From: CANLBN01 sp965230205
GTDB lineage: Bacteria; Pseudomonadota; Gammaproteobacteria; Pseudomonadales; Cellvibrionaceae
NCBI GenBank assembly: GCA_965230205.1
Contig: OZ245996.1
Coordinates: 3,348,001 to 3,412,000, forward strand
Length of the DNA: 64,000 nucleotides
Direction: 5' to 3'
Positions 35,959-44,626 of the stretch are shown here, piece by piece (within the stretch, counting starts at the first letter, position 1; each line of letters opens with the position of its first letter). The notes beneath the pieces are model-generated. The model was given only the letters and a program-made list of their open reading frames with translations. It did not search any database and was not told the DNA's origin. The position numbers and the translations under genes are program-made.

Positions 35959-36243
35959 ATTATTGTCCTGTTATTACTTGTTAGTACTGTATTGATAACT
36001 AAATTTTATAGTCAGGGTTGACTAAATGCTGAATTTTACAGCTTACTCTCTGTCTATTAAAGCTTAACTGTAAAAGAGTTAAATCAGTAGCATAGACTTT
36101 ATAGTTAGCACGTACTGAGTAGAGGTGCTCAATTGCTTTGATAGAGTGATGTTATTTAAGCGATAAAGTCGCTTGATTACTCAGTGATGCTTAACTACTG
36201 TATTATAGCTCACTATTTTTTGGACTTATTTTTAGGAATAACC

Positions 36244-37617
36244 ATGTCTTACGATTATGATTTATTTGTTATTGGTGCTGGTTCAGGTGGTGTACGGGCA
36301 AGCCGTATCGCTGCGGGTTTAGGCGCTAAAGTTGCTGTTGCGGAAGATTTATATTTAGGGGGAACTTGTGTCAACGTTGGCTGTGTCCCCAAAAAATTGT
36401 TTGTTTATGGTTCTCACTTTAGCGAAGAGTTTGAGGCTGCTGCTGGTTTTGGCTGGTCAGTCGGTGAGACAAGTTTTAATTGGCCGACATTGCGTGATAA
36501 TAAAACCAAAGAAATCGAGCGCTTAAATGGCATTTATAACAATATGCTCAACAATGCCGGGGTTGAGATTATCCACGGTCGAGGGACTATTGTTGATGCC
36601 CATACCGTTGATGTTAACGGTAAACATTATACTGCTGAACGTATTTTAATCGCTGTGGGTGGTTGGCCTGTTGTCCCTGATATCCCAGGTAAAGAACACA
36701 TTATCAGTTCTAATGAAGTATTTTATCTTGATGAATTTCCGAAACGAGTCATTGTCGTCGGTGGTGGGTATATTGCAGTGGAATTTGCTGGCATTTTTCA
36801 AGGATTGGGTAGTGAAACTCATTTGCTTTATCGAGGCGAAATGTTCTTGCGTGGTTTCGATATGGATATACGTGAGTTTGTTGCCAACGAAATGACAAAG
36901 AAAGGGGTTGATCTTAAATTTAATAGCAATGCAACTGCCATAGAAAAACAAGCAGATGGTTCTTTATTAGTAACATTAACGGATGGTTCAACGATTGAAG
37001 TTGATGCAATTATGTACGCAACAGGTCGTAAACCAAAAACTGAAAACCTTGGCTTAGAAAATACTCAAATAGAGTTAAAGCCTAATGGTGCAATTGTTGT
37101 TGACGATAACTTCCAAACAGCAGAGCCTTCAATTTATGCCGTTGGTGATGCGATTGATCGAGTTCAATTAACACCGGTTGCATTAGCGGAGGGCATGGCA
37201 TTAGCGAGAAATCTCTATTCAAAAGCAGAAGGCCATACCAAACAAGTCGTTGATTATGATTTTATTCCAACGGCTGTTTTTTCTCAGCCCAATATTGGTA
37301 CAGTGGGTTACAGTGAAGAGCAAGCGAAAGAAAAATTTGAATCGATAGCTGTTTATAAATCTGACTTTAAACACATGAAGCATACTCTAAGCGGCTTAGA
37401 TGAACGTACATTTATGAAGCTCTTGGTTGATCAGAAAACAGATAAAATCATTGGCTGCCATATGGTGGGTTCTGATGCGGGTGAAATTGTTCAAGGTTTA
37501 GCAATTGCGATTAGAGCGGGCGCAACTAAAGCTGATTTTGATACGACTATTGGTATTCACCCGACAGCGGCTGAAGAATTCGTAACGATGCGTGAACCTG
37601 CTTATATTATTGACTAA
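36244..37617 (+). CDS. gorA: Glutathione-disulfide reductase
   Basis: A 457-residue FAD/NADPH oxidoreductase that keeps glutathione reduced. The FAD site is LFVIGAGSGGVRASRIAA. The redox disulfide is GGTCVNVGCVPKK with Cys42 and Cys47. The NADPH site is VIVVGGGYIAVEFAGIFQGLG, and the C-terminal interface motif IGIHPTAAEEFVTM carries the proton-donating His and Glu. The frame is open 20 codons further upstream, but AGGAATAACC before the ATG at 36244 and the family length fix the start there. The DUF1801 gene follows after 21 bases. Confidence 0.95.
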   Translation: MSYDYDLFVIGAGSGGVRASRIAAGLGAKVAVAEDLYLGGTCVNVGCVPKKLFVYGSHFSEEFEAAAGFGWSVGETSFNWPTLRDNKTKEIERLNGIYNNMLNNAGVEIIHGRGTIVDAHTVDVNGKHYTAERILIAVGGWPVVPDIPGKEHIISSNEVFYLDEFPKRVIVVGGGYIAVEFAGIFQGLGSETHLLYRGEMFLRGFDMDIREFVANEMTKKGVDLKFNSNATAIEKQADGSLLVTLTDGSTIEVDAIMYATGRKPKTENLGLENTQIELKPNGAIVVDDNFQTAEPSIYAVGDAIDRVQLTPVALAEGMALARNLYSKAEGHTKQVVDYDFIPTAVFSQPNIGTVGYSEEQAKEKFESIAVYKSDFKHMKHTLSGLDERTFMKLLVDQKTDKIIGCHMVGSDAGEIVQGLAIAIRAGATKADFDTTIGIHPTAAEEFVTMREPAYIID

Positions 37618-37638
37618 CTAAAGAGGGTTTATAAGGTT

Positions 37639-38040
37639 ATGGATAAGACTGTTAGTAAGAAAATTGCATCTTATCCTGACCCTATAAAAAAGAAACTTCT
37701 CTACCTAAGAGAATTGATTCTGGATGTCGCTAAAAACACAGAGGGAGTTGGTTCGATAGAAGAGACATTAAAATGGGATCAGTTGTCTTATCTTACTTCA
37801 GAAACAAAAAGTGGTACAACGATTAGAATCGATTGGCGACCCCAAAAGCCTGATGAATACGCATTATATGTCAATTGTAAAACAAATTTAATTGATCAAT
37901 ACACTACCTTATTCCCAAAAGAATTTTCTTATGAAGGAAATAGGGCCATTGTCTTTAATATTAATGAAAAAATCCCTGAAGATGCATTAAGAATATGTAT
38001 CCAAATAGCACTTAGGTATCATTTGGATAAAAAGGGATAA
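37639..38040 (+). CDS. DUF1801 domain protein
   Basis: A 133-residue protein of the DUF1801 (YdhG-like) fold: ASYPDPIKKKLLYLRELILDVAKNTEGVGSIEETLKWDQLSYLT, then IRIDWRPQKPDEYALYVNCKTNLIDQYTTLFPKEFSYEGNRAIVF and a closing helix. The EETLKWDQLSY segment and NCKT are typical. The molecular role is unknown; the fold resembles frataxin-like and small-molecule-binding proteins. It lies directly behind gorA, so it may be expressed with it. Confidence 0.75.
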   Translation: MDKTVSKKIASYPDPIKKKLLYLRELILDVAKNTEGVGSIEETLKWDQLSYLTSETKSGTTIRIDWRPQKPDEYALYVNCKTNLIDQYTTLFPKEFSYEGNRAIVFNINEKIPEDALRICIQIALRYHLDKKG

Positions 38041-38066
38041 TTTACAAATTATATTAACGATCATCT

Positions 38067-39134
38067 TTAAACTGGTATATGGTCATCAAATGTAGGGTTA
38101 GGAGTCTGTTCCCCTTTCGCTTGAAACTCTTCAACACTTGCAGCCACTTCTTTATCATCCTCTTCAAATCGCGCTATGTGAAACAAAGCATCACCCTCAT
38201 TCACTAAAGGGATATTGCTCTTGCCAATAACGACGCCATCATATTCTGATCTGATCTCATATTCAGTAGTATCGAAGAGGTCAGAAGGATCGGAAACCAC
38301 ACCGAGAAGATCACCTTTTTTAATGCGTGCACCAAGGGATGCTATTGAGCGTATAATTCCACTTTCTGGCGCTCGTTCCCAGCCACTAGAGCGTGCAATA
38401 AAGGGTTCTACTTGTTGTTTGCGTTGACTCTTGGAAGCTGGAAGCATTTGCAATTTACGCATAACGGATAATATTCCGCGCACGCCTGCTCGAATCGATA
38501 GTTCGTCGAATCTCAGTGCTTCACCGGCTTCATACAATAGTACTTTAACACCATGTTCATCAGCAATTTGCCGTAATGAACCATCTCTTAAATTTGCATT
38601 TAACAGAACCGGCACAGCAAATGCTTCGGCGAGCTCTTTTGTTTCCGGGTCATCCAAATTCGCGCGAATTTGCGGTAGGTTGGAGCGATGAATCGCTCCG
38701 GTATGAAGGTCAATGCCGTAATCGCATTGGCTGACAATTTCTTCAACAAAGATATGGGCAAGCCTTGCAGCGAGTGACCCGCGTTTAGACCCAGGAAAGG
38801 AACGGTTGAGGTCACGCCGATCTGGCAGATAACGTGAGTGCAAAATAATCCCAAAAATATTAACAATGGGTATAACAATCAGTGTTCCGCGTAAGCGTTT
38901 TAACGAGCTTGTTTTTAGTAATCGGCGTATGATTTCCACACCATTTAATTCATCTCCATGAATTGCCGCGCTGATAAATAAGCGTGGCCCATGGCTTTTT
39001 CCACAGAGTACATGAACAGGAATACTTTGATCACCATGTGTATAAAGCTTAGCTACAGGTAAATCAATCACTTTGTGTTCGCCTGGATTGACGGTAATTC
39101 CATTTAAGGTCAACGGTGTGTTTTTACTTGGCAT
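38067..39134 (-). CDS. Succinylglutamate desuccinylase/aspartoacylase family zinc hydrolase
   Basis: A 355-residue M14-like metallohydrolase. Zinc ligands are in SAAIHGDELNGVEIIRR (His, Glu; about residues 57-72) and YGIDLHTGAIHRSNLPQIRAN. The catalytic Glu is probably in VLLYEAGEALRFDE. A C-terminal beta domain follows (about 250-330). It lies 9 bases after rimK and is transcribed with it. This pairing recurs in marine gammaproteobacteria as I recall. An AstE role in arginine catabolism is unlikely without other ast genes; acting on glutamylated or N-acyl substrates is an inference from context. Confidence 0.8.
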   Translation of the reverse strand: MPSKNTPLTLNGITVNPGEHKVIDLPVAKLYTHGDQSIPVHVLCGKSHGPRLFISAAIHGDELNGVEIIRRLLKTSSLKRLRGTLIVIPIVNIFGIILHSRYLPDRRDLNRSFPGSKRGSLAARLAHIFVEEIVSQCDYGIDLHTGAIHRSNLPQIRANLDDPETKELAEAFAVPVLLNANLRDGSLRQIADEHGVKVLLYEAGEALRFDELSIRAGVRGILSVMRKLQMLPASKSQRKQQVEPFIARSSGWERAPESGIIRSIASLGARIKKGDLLGVVSDPSDLFDTTEYEIRSEYDGVVIGKSNIPLVNEGDALFHIARFEEDDKEVAASVEEFQAKGEQTPNPTFDDHIPV

Positions 39135-39143
39135 AAAATAAGG

Positions 39144-40055
39144 CTAGCCCTTTCCGCGTGTTCTGGTTTTGTTTGGTTTGGCATTTTTTTCGATAAAATC
39201 GATAATCATACCTGCAACATCTTTTTTCGTCGACTCCTCAATGCCACCCAAACCAGGGGAAGAGTTAACCTCCATAATTAATGGCCCGCGTTCTGAACGC
39301 AGCAAATCCACACCACATACATTTAAACCCATAACTTTAGAGGCCTTAAGGGCCGCGCTTCTTTCTGCTGGTGTCAATTTAACGAGTTGTGCAGAGCCAC
39401 CCCTATGTAAGTTTGAGCGGAATTCACCGGGAGGTGCTGTTCTTTGCATGGCCGCAATAACCTTTCCACCGACTACAAAGCAGCGAATATCACTACCACC
39501 GGCTTCTTTAATAAATTCCTGAATAAGAATATTACTTTTTACTCCCATAAAGGCTTGAATAACACTTTCTGCTGCCTTTTTGGTTTCGGCTAATACGACT
39601 CCAATACCTTGAGTACCTTCCAACAATTTTATAACAAGTGGAGCGCCACCAACTTCACGAATTAAGCCATTAACATCATCAGGTGAATTTGCAAAAGCAG
39701 TAACAGGAATGCCAACACCTTTACGTGATAATAATTGTGTAGAGCGCAACTTATCGCGAGAACGTGTGATAGCGACGGACTCGTTTATACAATAAGTGCC
39801 CATCATTTCAAATTGCCGAACAACAGCAGTACCGTAAAAGGTCACTGAGGCACCGATACGAGGGATAACTGCGTCAAAATCTCCAGGCCGAAACTCTTCA
39901 TCTTTGTAGTGTATCGATGGGTTGTCTGTGCCCATGTCCATGAAACAACGTAAATGGTCTATGACTCGTGGCTCATGCCCGCGTTCTAAAGCGGCTTCAA
40001 CTAATCTACGTGTAGAATAAAGTTTTGAATTTCTTGAAAGAATAGCAATTTTCAT
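39144..40055 (-). CDS. rimK: Ribosomal protein S6-L-glutamate ligase RimK
   Basis: A 303-residue ATP-grasp ligase that adds glutamate residues to the C-terminus of ribosomal protein S6. Seen here: MKIAILSRNSKLYSTRRLVEA, DAVIPRIGASVTFYGTAVVRQFEMMGTYCIN, GGAPLVIKLLEGTQGIGVVLAE (ATP-grasp loop) and GVDLLRSERGPLIMEVNSSPGLGGIE (metal site with Glu and Asn). The aspartoacylase-like hydrolase follows at 9 bases. The retropepsin-like RimB-type gene lies upstream on the same strand. Confidence 0.94.
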   Translation of the reverse strand: MKIAILSRNSKLYSTRRLVEAALERGHEPRVIDHLRCFMDMGTDNPSIHYKDEEFRPGDFDAVIPRIGASVTFYGTAVVRQFEMMGTYCINESVAITRSRDKLRSTQLLSRKGVGIPVTAFANSPDDVNGLIREVGGAPLVIKLLEGTQGIGVVLAETKKAAESVIQAFMGVKSNILIQEFIKEAGGSDIRCFVVGGKVIAAMQRTAPPGEFRSNLHRGGSAQLVKLTPAERSAALKASKVMGLNVCGVDLLRSERGPLIMEVNSSPGLGGIEESTKKDVAGMIIDFIEKNAKPNKTRTRGKG

Positions 40056-40289
40056 TAGATACCTACTTAAGTCTATTGTTATTTGAAGAGTGTTTAATGT
40101 ATTGGATAGTACAGATTTATTATTGGTTTTAACTGCCTTTGTGATGAGTTAATAAAAACAAAAGGGGGTGTGTGACTATCGATAACTATTTATTGTTGTT
40201 GCCGGTAATTTTTTAATAGCCACTGACATAATATCTTTTATTATTTTTGTTAAGTGAGAACATATTTATAGTAATACATAAATAATCAG

Positions 40290-40694
40290 TTACTGAACGA
40301 CCTTAGAAAGGTCATAACCTGCTTGCGCAGCTTGTTCTAGAATGGCTTTTTTATCAGTTCCGGCTTTGAGTTCTGCCAAGCCCCACAATGTTGTACAGCG
40401 TGTGCCCGAGCGGCAGTAAGCATGAATAGGTTGAGAAGCATTTTTGAGAATGCCAGCAAAGTTATCACCGTCAGCGAAGGTGACATTGCCAGATACGACT
40501 GGCATAAAATGAAAATCTATTCCATTACTTTCGCAGGCTTGCTGGATTGCAGAATAATCTATTTGTCCTGGATCTTCATTATCTGGTCGGTTACAAATAA
40601 TGGTTTTAATGCCTTCCGATTTTAGTGAAGCAACATCGTCAACACTTATTTGGCCAGAAACTGAAATAGTGTTGTTGATTCTTTTACGTTCCAT
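40290..40694 (-). CDS. TIGR01244/DUF442 phosphatase-like (rhodanese/BLH-type) protein
   Basis: A 134-residue protein of the DUF442 group, which has a dual-specificity-phosphatase-like fold often annotated as a sulfur transferase. The N-terminal half has VSGQISVDDVASLKSEGIKTIICNRPDNEDPGQI. The active-site loop is HAYCRSGTRCTTLW, a C-x5-R phosphatase loop with Cys near residue 92. It lies between the RimB-like gene and rimK on the same strand, with about 234 bases before rimK. Related domains sit in BlhA-type sulfide-metabolism proteins; no such partner is here. Confidence 0.8.
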   Translation of the reverse strand: MERKRINNTISVSGQISVDDVASLKSEGIKTIICNRPDNEDPGQIDYSAIQQACESNGIDFHFMPVVSGNVTFADGDNFAGILKNASQPIHAYCRSGTRCTTLWGLAELKAGTDKKAILEQAAQAGYDLSKVVQ

Positions 40695-40746
40695 AGTAGC
40701 CTCCTAATAATTTTAATACTGAGTAATAAAGAGTAAGCAAAAGTGA

Positions 40747-41196
40747 TTAAAAAATTTTCCCCGTTGCATAGGATTTACTGGTATTTACTAAAAAATCATC
40801 CATAAGTGCGGTACGTCCTAATAACATTCTGAATTTCATGGTATCGCGTTTAGTTAAGGTTATCTCAATAACTTTACTAACATTGCCTACCTTTATAGAG
40901 GTTGCTATGACATAGCGAGTCTCTTTTTGCCCCCCAGAATTAGTTACTTGACGTTCATCAATAACCTCTACATCACAGGTAACCTTGCATGTTTTGTTTT
41001 TTTTATTGGGAGCTAGTCCAAAGCGAACACGCTTAACACCATTATCTTCATAGGGTTCAATAAAGTCAGTGTGCAATGCTGATGTTCGTGCACCAGTATC
41101 GATCTTTGCTTTGATACGTTTAATGCCTAATTCAGGGAGGGAGACCCATTCACGCCAGCCAATAATGCAAGGGGTGTCGATGTTAGAGCTATCCAT
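40747..41196 (-). CDS. RimB-type retropepsin-like protease (ATP-dependent zinc protease family)
   Basis: A 149-residue protein with one retropepsin-like active site, KIDTGARTSALH (DTGA at about residues 34-37), and the second family signature FRMLLGRTALMDDFLV. These proteins are commonly labelled ATP-dependent zinc protease or RimK/LysX-linked. In Pseudomonas a homolog (RimB) removes glutamates that RimK adds to S6. A GTG start nine codons earlier is open but lacks a ribosome-binding site. Together with rimK two genes downstream, this suggests a write-and-erase pair. Confidence 0.8.
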   Translation of the reverse strand: MDSSNIDTPCIIGWREWVSLPELGIKRIKAKIDTGARTSALHTDFIEPYEDNGVKRVRFGLAPNKKNKTCKVTCDVEVIDERQVTNSGGQKETRYVIATSIKVGNVSKVIEITLTKRDTMKFRMLLGRTALMDDFLVNTSKSYATGKIF

Positions 41197-41370
41197 TGTT
41201 ATACTTTTCTGACAGGAAATCACTTTATGATTATTAAATTATATTGTGTTGAAAGTATCAACTGCTATTTTTAAAGGCTACTTTCTCAAACTCTGAAGAA
41301 ACTTACAATATATAAAAGCTTATTTTTATTTTTTAATGAAATAGTTCTTTTTTATTTCATAGGATGGTGT

Positions 41371-41838
41371 ATGAATTTTTTTGCTGTATCTGGTAACACT
41401 TTAAAGCGTATTATGCATTTTTGGCCACCTTTATGGTTTACAGGGATCAGTTTTGAGCATATAAGTCCTGATTATCGACATATTCGTGTTGCAATGGCAT
41501 TTCGTTTCTATAATAAGAACCTGCATGGCTTACAATATGGCGGTAATTTGTACAGTATGACTGACCCATGCCATATTATGATGATTTTGCGCAACCTGGG
41601 GCCAACGTATCGCGTGTTAGATAAAGGCGCTAGTATAGATTTTATTCGACCAGGTCTTTCAAAAGTGACGGCTGACTGCATTATTACTGAGGAAGATCTA
41701 GAGGACATAAAAGCGAATACGGCCAATGGTGAGAAATATTTTAAGGATTTTGAGATTGAAATTAAGGATGAAGATAATGAGTTAGTCGCAAAAGTGATTA
41801 AAAAGATGTATATCAGAAAAAAAAGATCACTTAAGTAA
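41371..41838 (+). CDS. Hotdog-fold thioesterase (DUF4442-like)
   Basis: A 155-residue protein with a single hotdog domain. HISPDYRHIRVAMAFRFYNKNLHGLQYGGNLYSMTDPCHIMMIL is the central helix region, where thioesterases of the PaaI/DUF4442 group carry their acyl-CoA contact residues. IDFIRPGLSKVTADCIITEEDL forms the following strands. The substrate is unknown. It stands alone, divergent from the RimB-like gene and convergent with livF. Confidence 0.7.
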   Translation: MNFFAVSGNTLKRIMHFWPPLWFTGISFEHISPDYRHIRVAMAFRFYNKNLHGLQYGGNLYSMTDPCHIMMILRNLGPTYRVLDKGASIDFIRPGLSKVTADCIITEEDLEDIKANTANGEKYFKDFEIEIKDEDNELVAKVIKKMYIRKKRSLK

Positions 41839-41965
41839 TTCTAAATACACGATAAGATCTAATTATATTGCTCAGGGCTGGGGATGAAGGATAAATCTAA
41901 ATAATTTCTATGCATTTTTGTTCCTATTTAAACGAAAATGCATAGAAGTAAAAGGATAGCACTAA

Positions 41966-42688
41966 TCAAATTGCGAGGTATTCTTCCCGTAGCTCTGCAT
42001 TTTCCATCAGCTCGTCGGCACTTCCATCAAAAACTACTTGTCCCATATCGAGAATAACAGCCCTGTCCGCTAACTTTAATGCTGCGATTGCATTCTGCTC
42101 AACGATGATAGTGGTAATGCCCAGATCGCGAATATCCATAAGAATTCGTTCAATCTCTTGGACGATTACAGGTGCTAAGCCCTCATAGGGCTCGTCGAGA
42201 AGCAGTAATTTAACGTCACGAGCCAAGGCGCGAGCAACAGCCAGCATTTGCTGTTCTCCACCGGATAATGTAATACCTTCCTGTTCTCGACGCTCCGCTA
42301 GCCGAGGAAAGTGCTCAAAGATTTTTTCTTTACTCCATCCAATTGGTGGAGCTATTTGAGCGAGGTCTAGTGACTCTTCGACAGTCATGCCTGCGATAAT
42401 GCGGCGATCTTCTGGTACTAAGCTAACACCAAGTTGGGCTGCCTTATACGAAGGCAATTTGTGCAAAGCATCGCCATCTAACCAAATCTCACCGGATTTC
42501 ATTTCAGGGTCGGCAGTACGTGCGATGCTGCGTAGCGTTGTGGTTTTGCCAGCGCCATTCCGCCCTAAAAGAGCGAGAATTTCACCTTCTTTAATATCGA
42601 AGCTAATACCTTGAACAATGTAACTTTCCCCATAGTAAGAGTGAATGTCTTTTACGGAAAAGTACGCTGAGTTACTGCTTTTACTCAT
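41966..42688 (-). CDS. livF: Branched-chain-amino-acid-type ABC transporter ATPase LivF
   Basis: A 240-residue ABC ATPase. Walker A is LLGRNGAGKTTTLRSIA, the signature ITLSGGEQQMLAVARAL and Walker B LLLLDEPYEGLAP. GVSLVPEDRRIIAGMTVEESL is typical of LivF/UrtE. It is last in the five-gene transporter operon and overlaps livG by 4 bases (ATGA). It powers uptake with LivG. The urea transporter (UrtE) is a close alternative, but no urease genes are present. Confidence 0.88.
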   Translation of the reverse strand: MSKSSNSAYFSVKDIHSYYGESYIVQGISFDIKEGEILALLGRNGAGKTTTLRSIARTADPEMKSGEIWLDGDALHKLPSYKAAQLGVSLVPEDRRIIAGMTVEESLDLAQIAPPIGWSKEKIFEHFPRLAERREQEGITLSGGEQQMLAVARALARDVKLLLLDEPYEGLAPVIVQEIERILMDIRDLGITTIIVEQNAIAALKLADRAVILDMGQVVFDGSADELMENAELREEYLAI

Positions 42689-43461
42689 ACTTCTGCACTC
42701 CCTAAATAGGCTTCTCTTACTTTTGGGTGGCCTTTAATTTCATCGGGTTCGCCTTCGGCAATAATAGCACCTTGCGCTAACACGCTAATTTTGTCAGCGA
42801 GGCTAAATACAACGTGCATATCGTGCTCAATAATGACTTTTGTCATACCGCTTTCTTTAATTTTCATCAGTAGATCAATCGTTTGATTCGTATCATGGCG
42901 GGCCATACCTGCAGTAGGCTCATCAAGTAATAATAATTTAGGGTGTTGAATTAAGCACATGGCTAATTCCAATCTTCTTTTATTACCTCTAGAAAGACTT
43001 CCCGCATTATTAAAACGCTGATCTGCCATGGCCAGATCTTCTAATAAGTGAAGCGCTTCCGCTTCGATTTCTTTTTCATCTCGTAGAGATTTAAAAAGAT
43101 TTAATTTAAAAGCGCCATCGCGTTTAGCAAAAGCAGGGATCATAACATTTTGCAATATCGTTAAATCGGGAAAGATCTGCGGTGTTTGAAAAACTCTAGA
43201 AATACCCATTTGATTAATGTCATGCGGATGAAAACCATGAGTCAAATCATTGCCACCAAAATTGATGGTGCCGCTATCAGCTTTTAATAAACCAATACAG
43301 GTATTGAGTAGGGTAGATTTCCCAGCACCGTTTGGGCCAATAATTGCGTGTGTTTTACCTTCCTCAATCTGAAGATTAATATCGCTTAATGCCTGTAATC
43401 CACCAAAAGATTTATTGACGCCAGAAATATCCAGGACAATATTAGATTGTGCTGTACTCAT
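42685..43461 (-). CDS. livG: Branched-chain-amino-acid-type ABC transporter ATPase LivG
   Basis: A 258-residue ABC ATPase: Walker A IIGPNGAGKSTLLNTC, Walker B LLLLDEPTAGMARHD. The region GISRVFQTPQIFPDLTILQNVMIPA is typical of LivG/UrtD. The ABC signature reads SLSRGNKRRLELAMCL, with SRGNKR in place of the usual SYGQQR, a modest deviation. It overlaps livF by 4 bases downstream and livM by 4 bases upstream, so the three are translationally coupled. Confidence 0.88.
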   Translation of the reverse strand: MSTAQSNIVLDISGVNKSFGGLQALSDINLQIEEGKTHAIIGPNGAGKSTLLNTCIGLLKADSGTINFGGNDLTHGFHPHDINQMGISRVFQTPQIFPDLTILQNVMIPAFAKRDGAFKLNLFKSLRDEKEIEAEALHLLEDLAMADQRFNNAGSLSRGNKRRLELAMCLIQHPKLLLLDEPTAGMARHDTNQTIDLLMKIKESGMTKVIIEHDMHVVFSLADKISVLAQGAIIAEGEPDEIKGHPKVREAYLGSAEV

Positions 43462-44615
43462 GCTATACCATCCTTCTCTAGTTGAACTTCACTAGTACTG
43501 CTTTTTTTATTTTTCTGTTTAATTTTATCTGCAATTTTCTGGAAGCCTTGGCTCATGCCACCGGGTAAGAAGATAATAATCAGCATAAATAAAATACCTA
43601 ATGTTAAATGCCAACCACTACCAACAAAAGGTGAAATAATAGTTATTAGTAAGTTGCTGACTGCATCTGGTAAAAAGGAAAATATTTCTCCCAATGCTGT
43701 ATCACCAATACCCGAAAATATATTTTCAAAATATTTAATGGTAGCTGCACCAATAATTGGGCCGAACAATGTACCGACGCCACCTAATATAGTCATCAAC
43801 ACAACTTCACCTGAAGCTGTCCATTGCATACGCTCTGCGCCCGCTAGTGGGTCAACTACTGCTAATAAGCCACCGGCTAAACCTGCGTACATCCCTGAAA
43901 TAACAAAAGCACAAAGCAGGTAAGGGCGGTGATTAAAGCCTGTGTATTCCATACGAGTCTGGTTTGTCTTAATAGCAACTAGTTTCATTCCGAAAGGTGA
44001 GCGGAATATTTTTAAGCTGAGCCAGAACCCAAGCACTAATACAACCGCACAAAAATAAAATCCGGGGTAACCAGTCAATGTTGTGCCAAACAAAGTCGAT
44101 AGTGGAGAACCTTCAATGGTATAGCCAAGTGCTGTATCAATGACACGTGGGTCACTCGTAAGAACACGTAAGCCTGTTTCACCATTAGTAATAGGCGTAA
44201 GAACTGAATAAGCCAAGTTATACGACATTTGAGCAAATGCCAGTGTTAAGATCGAGAAGTAAATACCGGTACGTCGTAAACTCAAAAAGCCAATGACTAA
44301 GGCAAATGCACCTGAAAATACAATAGCCAGCAATACCGCAGGAATTGCATTCATGGTTAAGAGTTTAAATGACCATACAGTGACATAGGAGCCCACACCT
44401 AAAAAGGCTGCGTGCCCAAATGATAAGTAACCAGTTAAACCAAACAGAATGTTATAGCCGATTGCAAACAAGCCGAAAATAGCAAATTTTTGCAATAAAT
44501 CTGGATAACCCGCACCAATGATTTTACCCCATAGAGGAGCAGTAAATACGATGACAGTAAATACTAACAATGTTGTGTAATCGCGTTTTTTGGTTGATAG
44601 CACAATAGATTTCAT
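43458..44615 (-). CDS. livM: Branched-chain-amino-acid-type ABC transporter permease LivM
   Basis: A 385-residue permease with about ten membrane segments. Family signatures are FGLFAIGYNILFGLTGYLSFGHAAFLGVGSY, VIGFLSLRRTGIYFSILTLAFAQM and MTILGGVGTLFGPIIGAATIKYFENI. The C-terminus carries a charged tail. It overlaps livG by 4 bases and lies 11 bases after livH. With LivH it forms the membrane channel. Confidence 0.88.
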   Translation of the reverse strand: MKSIVLSTKKRDYTTLLVFTVIVFTAPLWGKIIGAGYPDLLQKFAIFGLFAIGYNILFGLTGYLSFGHAAFLGVGSYVTVWSFKLLTMNAIPAVLLAIVFSGAFALVIGFLSLRRTGIYFSILTLAFAQMSYNLAYSVLTPITNGETGLRVLTSDPRVIDTALGYTIEGSPLSTLFGTTLTGYPGFYFCAVVLVLGFWLSLKIFRSPFGMKLVAIKTNQTRMEYTGFNHRPYLLCAFVISGMYAGLAGGLLAVVDPLAGAERMQWTASGEVVLMTILGGVGTLFGPIIGAATIKYFENIFSGIGDTALGEIFSFLPDAVSNLLITIISPFVGSGWHLTLGILFMLIIIFLPGGMSQGFQKIADKIKQKNKKSSTSEVQLEKDGIA

Positions 44616-44626
44616 AATGTATTCCC

